Notes under the pieces: model-generated
Database searches by the model: none
What the model was told of the DNA's origin: nothing
What the model saw: the letters and a program-made list of their open reading frames with translations, nothing else
NCBI GenBank assembly: GCA_040218145.1
Contig: JAVJQK010000115.1
Coordinates: forward strand, 1-64,000
Length of the DNA: 64,000 nucleotides
Source: Sandaracinaceae bacterium
Lineage (GTDB): Bacteria; Myxococcota_A; Polyangia; Polyangiales; Sandaracinaceae
Reading direction: 5' to 3'
In this document: positions 59,104 to 64,000 of the stretch, one piece after another
Position numbering within the stretch: position 1 is the first letter of the stretch
How the letters are laid out: each line of letters begins with the position of its first letter
Translations under genes and position numbers: made by a program

Positions 59104-59711
59104 GCGTCCTCGCCTTCGTGGTGGATCCCGATCCGCCTGAGCCTCTCCCGCGCCGACTCCCCGTACAGGTGCCCGTATCCCTTCACGAAGCCGTAGACGC
59201 AGACCACGAGGGTAGCGTCCACCGCGAAGAGCACGCAGTACCCCACCGTCATCAGGTACCAGTAGAGGTGCTGTTGCTCGAAGAACCATCGAACCGCGCG
59301 CGGTGCCCGCATGGAGGTGTACTGAAGCAAATCATGCGACACCCCGAGCGGGACGAGCACGGCGAGGAAGTACCCGAAGACCCAGGGGTGCTCCCCGACG
59401 GAGGGACCGTGGACCAGCACGAAGCCGAGCAGCGCCGCGCCCATCACCCCGTGGTTGGGGCCGTCGATGCGCCCTCGGAGCACCCAGCTGATCAAGACGG
59501 CGAGCCAGAGGAGGTGGATGGCGTCGTTGCCCAGGGCGAGCATGCCGACGCAGAGCCCGGCGGAGACGACGCCGGTCGCCAGCGCGGCGTGGCGGAACCA
59601 GACGTAGCCGTGCTCCTGGAGCAGATCGCTGAGCTTCAACACCACGCCGAACGCGAAGCTCACCGCGGCCATGCCCAGCACCTGGGCCAGGTACTCCAAC
59701 GGGATGCTCAT
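59100..59711 (-). CDS. Multi-pass membrane protein of unknown family
   Basis: A 203-residue protein with about six membrane helices: YLAQVLGMAAVSFAFGVVL, AALATGVVSAGLCVGMLAL, IHLLWLAVLISWVL, GVMGAALLGFVLVHG, VFGYFLAVLVPLGVSHDLL and YLMTVGYCVLFAVDATLVVCVYGFV. Polar motifs GPNHGVMG and HGPSVGEHPW lie at membrane edges and may be catalytic or binding sites. No family is recognised. It is coupled to the B12 radical SAM gene by a four-base overlap. It could present the substrate of that enzyme or be a small membrane enzyme of lipid metabolism. Confidence 0.75.
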   Translation of the reverse strand: MSIPLEYLAQVLGMAAVSFAFGVVLKLSDLLQEHGYVWFRHAALATGVVSAGLCVGMLALGNDAIHLLWLAVLISWVLRGRIDGPNHGVMGAALLGFVLVHGPSVGEHPWVFGYFLAVLVPLGVSHDLLQYTSMRAPRAVRWFFEQQHLYWYLMTVGYCVLFAVDATLVVCVYGFVKGYGHLYGESARERLRRIGIHHEGEDA

Positions 59712-59852
59712 TTGACGTCACACCGAGGTCGGTGGTCCGCAGGGTCCCGCGGCGCCTCCGCCTCCCCGCCCCGCGTCACGCTCGTCCGATTCGCCGCACG
59801 CCTCCAAAATAGCAGCACGTGGTGCCGGACGGGAACACCGAACCCACGCCGG

Positions 59853-61310
59853 TCAGCGACCTCCTCGTCCAGCGCGACGTCGCGAGAGGAGGGCGCGCAG
59901 CCCAGGTGTGGTGGGATGCAACACCAGTGAGGCGATGAGCAGCGCCACCAGGAGCGCGGACAGTCGCCACCCGAGCGAGGTCCAGGGCGCGGGTGTGTAC
60001 GTGGAGAGGGCCCAGGTGGAGATCCCGGCCGCGGCCAGGAGGAGCCCGAGCACGCGGACGCTCGACAGCCGCGCCCTCCAGAACCGACGGAGGAGCCCAT
60101 GGCAGGCGACCAGCGCCGCGCACGCCGCGATCAAGCGGCTCGCGCCCAGCCCCTCCAGCCCGAACGCGGGCGCCGACGCGATCGCCAAGGCCGCGAAGGC
60201 GGAGAGCTCGAGGAGCGCGGCCACGGAGAGGATCCAGGTCTTCTCCACGAGCCCGACCGCGAGCCCGAGGAAACGGAACATCGCGTGTCCAGCTTCCGCG
60301 AAGGCGAAGAACGGGACGAGCGTCACCGCGGCTGCGTACTCGGCGGGCCCGAGCAGCTGCACCAGCTCCGGCGCGACCGCGGCCATCGTCATCGCGATGG
60401 CCGTCACGACGAACGCGAAGGAGCGAAACGCCGGGTCGAAGCGGGTCGCAGCGTCCTCGCGGCTCGCGCCGAAGAGCCAGGGCTCGAACGCCAGCCGGAC
60501 CGCGCGCGAAGCGAGCGGCAGCAGGAAGCTCGGGACGGCCGCGAGGTGGTAGACCCCGACCTGCGAGAGGGAGAGCCAGCGCTGGACCCCGAACCGATCG
60601 GCGTTGAGGCCGAGCTCACCGAGCGAGCTCGCCGCGAGGGGGGTCCCGTAGCGCAGCATGCGTCGCCACGCCGCCGCGTCCGGGCGCGCGCGTAGCTCCG
60701 CGTGCGTGACGGCCAGCCCGGCGAGGACCGACAGCGAGGCGCCGAGCACGTGCGCGCCGACGAGCCACGGCAAGCTTCCATCCATGTGCGCGGCGACGAG
60801 CAGCGCCGCCGTCGTCGAGATGCCCCCGATCCCGATGACCGCCGCGGCCGCGCGGTGCCGTCGCCGCGCGCGAAGCACGTCGGTGAGCGCCCCCGCCACG
60901 GCGTCGGCGCCGGCCGCGATCACGCCGAGCCCGATGGCCCACTCGGCCTCCGCCGACCAGCCCCAGCGCTCCGCGAGCAGGCTCAGTCCGAGGAACGCGG
61001 CGCCGCCCACCGCGAGGCTCGTCGTGACGCGCGACGCGATCAAGGTCGCGGCCAGCTCGCGCCGGCGCGCGGGAGAAGGATCGGCGGCGGCGAAGCGGAC
61101 CATCGCGTCGCCCGTCCCGAGGTCGCAGAGGACGACGACGAAGGGCATCGCCACGACGGTCAGCGCGTAGGCGGCGAAGGTCTCGAGGGGGACCGCGCGC
61201 GTCACGAACGGCAGCGCGACGAGGCGCGCGGCGCTCAGCGCCCCCACCACCGCGCCGTAGCTCGCCGTACCCGCCAGCGCGGTCGTCAGCCCGGCGCGGG
61301 CTTCCGTCAT
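59853..61310 (-). CDS. Wzx-like polysaccharide flippase
   Basis: A 485-residue integral membrane protein with about 12-14 helices, of the MOP/MATE-type polysaccharide transporter fold. The start has TTALAGTASYGAVVGALSAARLVALPFVTRAVP with FAAYALTVVAMPFVVVLCDLGTGDAMVRF, and later GHAMFRFLGLAVGLVEKTWIL, typical of O-antigen or lipid-linked sugar exporters. The ATG at 61310 overlaps the stop of the glycosyltransferase fusion gene. It should flip a lipid-linked oligosaccharide across the inner membrane. A 141-base gap separates its end from the next gene. Confidence 0.85.
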   Translation of the reverse strand: MTEARAGLTTALAGTASYGAVVGALSAARLVALPFVTRAVPLETFAAYALTVVAMPFVVVLCDLGTGDAMVRFAAADPSPARRRELAATLIASRVTTSLAVGGAAFLGLSLLAERWGWSAEAEWAIGLGVIAAGADAVAGALTDVLRARRRHRAAAAVIGIGGISTTAALLVAAHMDGSLPWLVGAHVLGASLSVLAGLAVTHAELRARPDAAAWRRMLRYGTPLAASSLGELGLNADRFGVQRWLSLSQVGVYHLAAVPSFLLPLASRAVRLAFEPWLFGASREDAATRFDPAFRSFAFVVTAIAMTMAAVAPELVQLLGPAEYAAAVTLVPFFAFAEAGHAMFRFLGLAVGLVEKTWILSVAALLELSAFAALAIASAPAFGLEGLGASRLIAACAALVACHGLLRRFWRARLSSVRVLGLLLAAAGISTWALSTYTPAPWTSLGWRLSALLVALLIASLVLHPTTPGLRALLSRRRAGRGGR

Positions 61311-62776
61311 GCTCCCTCGCGAGGCTCCGTCGGAGGTGCCCCGCTCCAGGTGGTGGCCCGGAGCGCGACCACTCGGCGCATCATGCGCATCGCGGTCCTC
61401 GCCAGGTGTGCGTAGTCGGCGGAGTGCTTCGACTCGCCGCCGCGTCGAGGGTGGTAGCCGACTGGCACCTCGAGCACGCTGAGACCCGAGATCAACGCCG
61501 CGGCGATCATCTCGGGCGCCGCCTCCGGGCCCGTCCCGGTGAGCCAGGGCCGCAGCGTGGCGTACGCGTCGCGCCACAGGGCGCGGTAGGTACACCCGAC
61601 GTCGGTCAGCCGCACCGGCGCGCTCATCCAGAGCAGCTCCATCAGCTTGGCGGCGCCGATGTTGGCGGCGCGCACGACCCCATGCATGTTCGTGCCCGCC
61701 CCGTTCAGCGGACGAGCCGTTCGCGTGCCGACGACCAGGTCCGCGTCCTTCGTGTACTCGAGGAGCTTCGGAAGATCGCGCGCTCGAAACGAGCCGTCCG
61801 CCTCGACGACGACCAGCACGTCGCCCGACGCCTCGTCCAACCCGTGGCGGATGGTGTCGCCGTACCCGCCCAGCCGAACCTCCTCGACCTCGGCGCCCGC
61901 CCGGCGCGCGGCCTCCGCCGTCCCATCACTCGACGCGTTGTCGACGACCAGGACCTGCTCGGCTCGGTCCGCGAAGTCGGCGACGACGGCGCCGATGGTC
62001 TCCACCTCCTGGAAGGTCGGGATCACGACGCTCACCCGCGCCTGCTCGAGCTGCCTGGCGCGCACGAGGTGGCGCGCCCGGGCGTGATCCTCGCGCGTGT
62101 TGACGTTGACGTACTCCCCGGCCAGCGGAAACGCGTAGACGTTGCGGGTGTCCCGCGCGAGCCGGTCGAGGGCGTCCGTCAACTCCAGGCGCCCAGACCG
62201 CCTCGAGGGAGGCGTCGCGCGGAGCGCGTCGAAGATCGAGGGGCCGAGGAGATAGGTACCGCACCCCATCGTCCGGGTCGTCGGCCGCGCGGGCTTCTCC
62301 ACGAGCCCGGTGACGCGATCTCCGTCGAGCTCCACCGCGTAGTTCGCGGAGACCTGCTCGGGGTCGGGGCTCTCGCGCACGGCCACGACCGCGGCCGCGT
62401 CGCGCTCGCGCCACCGCGCGAGCTCCTCGTGGTTGGAGCCTACGTACACCTCGTCACCGAGGATCGTCGCGAAGGGCCGGCGCCGCAGGAGTGGCTCCGC
62501 GGCGAGGAGCCCGAGCCCGAGCCCGCGCTCCGGGCGATCGCACGTCGCGTAGCGGATCCGGACCCCGAGGCGAGAGCCGTCGCCGAGGTGCTCCCGCACC
62601 CGCTCGGCGAGATGCCCCACCACCACCACGACCTCACGGACGGAGAACGCGTCGCGCAGCAAGGTCACGTTGCGCTCGACGAGGGTGGCTCCACCGACGG
62701 GGAGCATCACCTTCGGCAGGTGGGTGACCGCGCGCGAGCCCCGCCCGCCGGCGAGGATCAAGCCGTGGAGATCCAT
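61307..62776 (-). CDS. Fusion of nucleotidyltransferase and GT2-type glycosyltransferase
   Basis: A 489-residue two-domain enzyme. Residues 1-230 form a sugar-phosphate nucleotidyltransferase (LILAGGRGSRAVTHLPKVMLPVGG, GLGLGLLAAEPLLRR, ILGDEVYVGS, GLVEKPARPTT, YVNVNTREDH). Residues about 245-480 form a GT2 glycosyltransferase (VSVVIPTFQEVETIGAVV, VVDNASSDGTAEAAR, GGYGDTIRHGLDEASGDVLVVVEADGSF, VGCTYRALWRDAYATLRPW). Combining activation and transfer in one chain suggests channelling of a nucleotide sugar. The start is ATG 62776; GTG 62785 would add three residues. The stop overlaps the flippase gene. Confidence 0.86.
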   Translation of the reverse strand: MDLHGLILAGGRGSRAVTHLPKVMLPVGGATLVERNVTLLRDAFSVREVVVVVGHLAERVREHLGDGSRLGVRIRYATCDRPERGLGLGLLAAEPLLRRRPFATILGDEVYVGSNHEELARWRERDAAAVVAVRESPDPEQVSANYAVELDGDRVTGLVEKPARPTTRTMGCGTYLLGPSIFDALRATPPSRRSGRLELTDALDRLARDTRNVYAFPLAGEYVNVNTREDHARARHLVRARQLEQARVSVVIPTFQEVETIGAVVADFADRAEQVLVVDNASSDGTAEAARRAGAEVEEVRLGGYGDTIRHGLDEASGDVLVVVEADGSFRARDLPKLLEYTKDADLVVGTRTARPLNGAGTNMHGVVRAANIGAAKLMELLWMSAPVRLTDVGCTYRALWRDAYATLRPWLTGTGPEAAPEMIAAALISGLSVLEVPVGYHPRRGGESKHSADYAHLARTAMRMMRRVVALRATTWSGAPPTEPREGA

Positions 62777-62813
62777 CGCGCTCACTCTACTACGCCACGC
62801 GGCGCCGGCATCG

Positions 62814-64000
62814 TCAGCCCCGCCCGCAGGGGTAGGCGCGTGGGGACAGCAGGCGCACCGGCGCGCCCTCCCGCCCGTCCGCCGGAGAGATGTCCCAGAC
62901 GACGTCGATCCGCCGGCCGGTCCAGTCGAACAGCGCGCGCTCGGGGACCCCCAGCCGTCCCGCCCCGCTCTCGACTCGACCCTCCCAGAGCACGTGCTCC
63001 ACGTCGCCGTCGCGCACGCGCCAGACCACCTGCATCGCGCCCTCCGTCCCCTCCTCCGGCGCGATGGCGTCGAACGACACGCAGGTGTCGGGGACGGCGG
63101 TGAGGCGCCAGCGGATCTCCGCGCCGCCCGCGTCGACGCGCACGTCGTCCGCTCCCCCGCTGCCGCCTTCGCCCGCCGACGCGGCCCCGCGCTCGACCGT
63201 CGCGCGGGACCGGCGAAGCGCCGAGGCGAGATCGCGCCGGGCCTCGCAGCGCGTGAGCTGCGGCTCGACCACCACCGCGTCGTCGTACGCGCGCTCCTCT
63301 CCGTAGAGCGTGCCGAGGCGAAGCAGCACCTCGCGGCCCGCCCAGGGGCCGAGCGCGACCTCGACCGGGAGCTCCTCGCCGCCCGCCGGGACATGCGCGC
63401 GGTGCAGCCTCGGGCGCTGCTCTCCGTCGATCACGTGCACGTCGAAGACGACTCCGTCGCTCCGCTCGGGGCTCGCCTGCACGGCCACGTTCGCGCGCAG
63501 GCAGGTGTCCTCACACGGCACGATGGGGAAGAGGATCTCGGCGAGCGGCTGGTCCTCGGGCTGCGGCTCGAGGTGGAAGTGCAGGTCACTGGGGTTCGGC
63601 GCGACCCAGCGTGAGTAGGCGCGCCCTGCGTGCAGATCGCGCAGCAGATCGACCTGCGGTGTGCACTCCGCGACCGGAGCGCGCGGCGGCGTCGGAGGGG
63701 TCAAGCGATCCAGGGCCAGCACCTCCAGGCGGAGCGCCTCGGGAGAGAACGCACCTCGGGCGCTCGCACGGAACACGAGCGTGTCGGCGCTGCGGTGGCG
63801 GACCGGAGGCCGGCCGGTGATCCAGCGCCACTCCGCGCCCTCGGGATCGGGGCTCACCCACACCGTGTGCTCGCGTCCGAGCGAGAGGTGGTAGAGACGT
63901 CGCCACGGGCTCGTGGCCTCGCCGTCCTGCTCGAAGCGCCATTCGATCTCCGGGGTGCCTCCCAGGTACGCGCGCCACGCGCTCATCTCGACGCGGACAC
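62814..64000 (-). CDS. Protein of unknown function, 5' end outside the window
   Basis: An open frame of at least 390 residues runs off the right edge. An ATG at 63986 exists, but the frame stays open to base 64000, so the true start may lie beyond. The visible part is beta-rich and Cys-poor, with no clear signal at the ATG: WRAYLGGTPEIEWRFEQDG, RLYHLSLGREHTVWVSPDPEGAEWRWITGRP, PVEVALGPWAGREVLLRLGTLYGEERAYDD and a final CGRG. No family is recognised. Gap to the fusion gene is 37 bases, same direction. Confidence 0.7.
   Translation of the reverse strand, partial: VRVEMSAWRAYLGGTPEIEWRFEQDGEATSPWRRLYHLSLGREHTVWVSPDPEGAEWRWITGRPPVRHRSADTLVFRASARGAFSPEALRLEVLALDRLTPPTPPRAPVAECTPQVDLLRDLHAGRAYSRWVAPNPSDLHFHLEPQPEDQPLAEILFPIVPCEDTCLRANVAVQASPERSDGVVFDVHVIDGEQRPRLHRAHVPAGGEELPVEVALGPWAGREVLLRLGTLYGEERAYDDAVVVEPQLTRCEARRDLASALRRSRATVERGAASAGEGGSGGADDVRVDAGGAEIRWRLTAVPDTCVSFDAIAPEEGTEGAMQVVWRVRDGDVEHVLWEGRVESGAGRLGVPERALFDWTGRRIDVVWDISPADGREGAPVRLLSPRAYPCGRG

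Overview
This 64 kb window is GC-rich (about 70% by eye) and densely coding on both strands. No gap between genes exceeds about 220 bases. It looks like the chromosome of a myxobacterium-type organism (Myxococcota, perhaps a Polyangiales/Sandaracinaceae relative; inference). The evidence is a secreted Cys-repeat protein with a MYXO-CTERM-like tail, a eukaryotic-type Ser/Thr kinase with a C-terminal membrane anchor, many orphan lipoproteins with LxGC/LxAC lipoboxes, tandem RCC1-repeat lipoproteins, complex histidine kinases, and many zinc-ribbon or coiled-coil membrane proteins of unknown role. I saw no rRNA, tRNA, CRISPR array, intact insertion sequence or prophage. Most very long ORFs opposite real genes are GC-driven shadows and are left out.

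Layout. 0.1-7.6 kb: an alpha/beta hydrolase, a MASE1/CHASE/PAS histidine kinase and, convergent to it, an operon of two sister histidine kinases, one with a receiver domain. 7.7-14.7 kb: xdhC, a large protein with an internally duplicated unknown domain and zinc ribbons, two small membrane proteins, a PAP2 phosphatase and a beta-propeller lipoprotein. 14.8-21.8 kb: the MYXO-CTERM Cys-repeat protein, a two-subunit xanthine-dehydrogenase-type molybdoenzyme with a TerB-like gene coupled to it, and AlkC. 21.9-24.1 kb: small orphans including a SMI1/KNR4 protein. 24.2-29.9 kb: a minus-strand operon with a GHKL ATPase-metallopeptidase fusion, a putative outer-membrane protein, an ECF-type sigma factor, a FecR/TPR protein and two Cys-rich lipoproteins. 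The last five are tightly packed and four of them overlap.

30-38.3 kb: zinc-ribbon and secreted proteins, a YfhL-type ferredoxin followed by a terminator lying inside the next gene, rimO, and divergent from it a two-gene radical-SAM operon (a SPASM protein, then a B12-binding/radical-SAM/PIMT triple fusion). 38.4-46.5 kb: an M28-type peptidase-like lipoprotein with a changed catalytic motif, a methyltransferase, an isochorismatase-like hydrolase, a secreted protein with a caspase-like His/Cys pair and other lipoproteins. 46.55-46.66 kb: a long imperfect palindrome, probably a mobile-element relic, ending next to the Ser/Thr kinase gene. 48.5-57.5 kb: an EamA transporter, two RCC1 lipoproteins, a 53-residue small gene behind three repeated boxes, an orphan ExbB/TolQ-like protein and a propeller lipoprotein. 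57.5-64 kb: a minus-strand surface or lipid cluster with a B12-type radical SAM, membrane protein, Wzx-like flippase and a nucleotidyltransferase-glycosyltransferase fusion, then a partial gene running off the window.

How genes work together: translational coupling through ATGA or GTGA overlaps is the dominant organising principle. It marks the kinase pair, the molybdoenzyme operon, the sigma/FecR operon, the radical-SAM pair and the flippase/glycosyltransferase pair as units. The best candidates for an undescribed system are the SPASM radical SAM plus B12-radical-SAM-PIMT fusion, the sigma/FecR/Cys-rich-lipoprotein operon, and the duplicated-domain zinc-ribbon protein.
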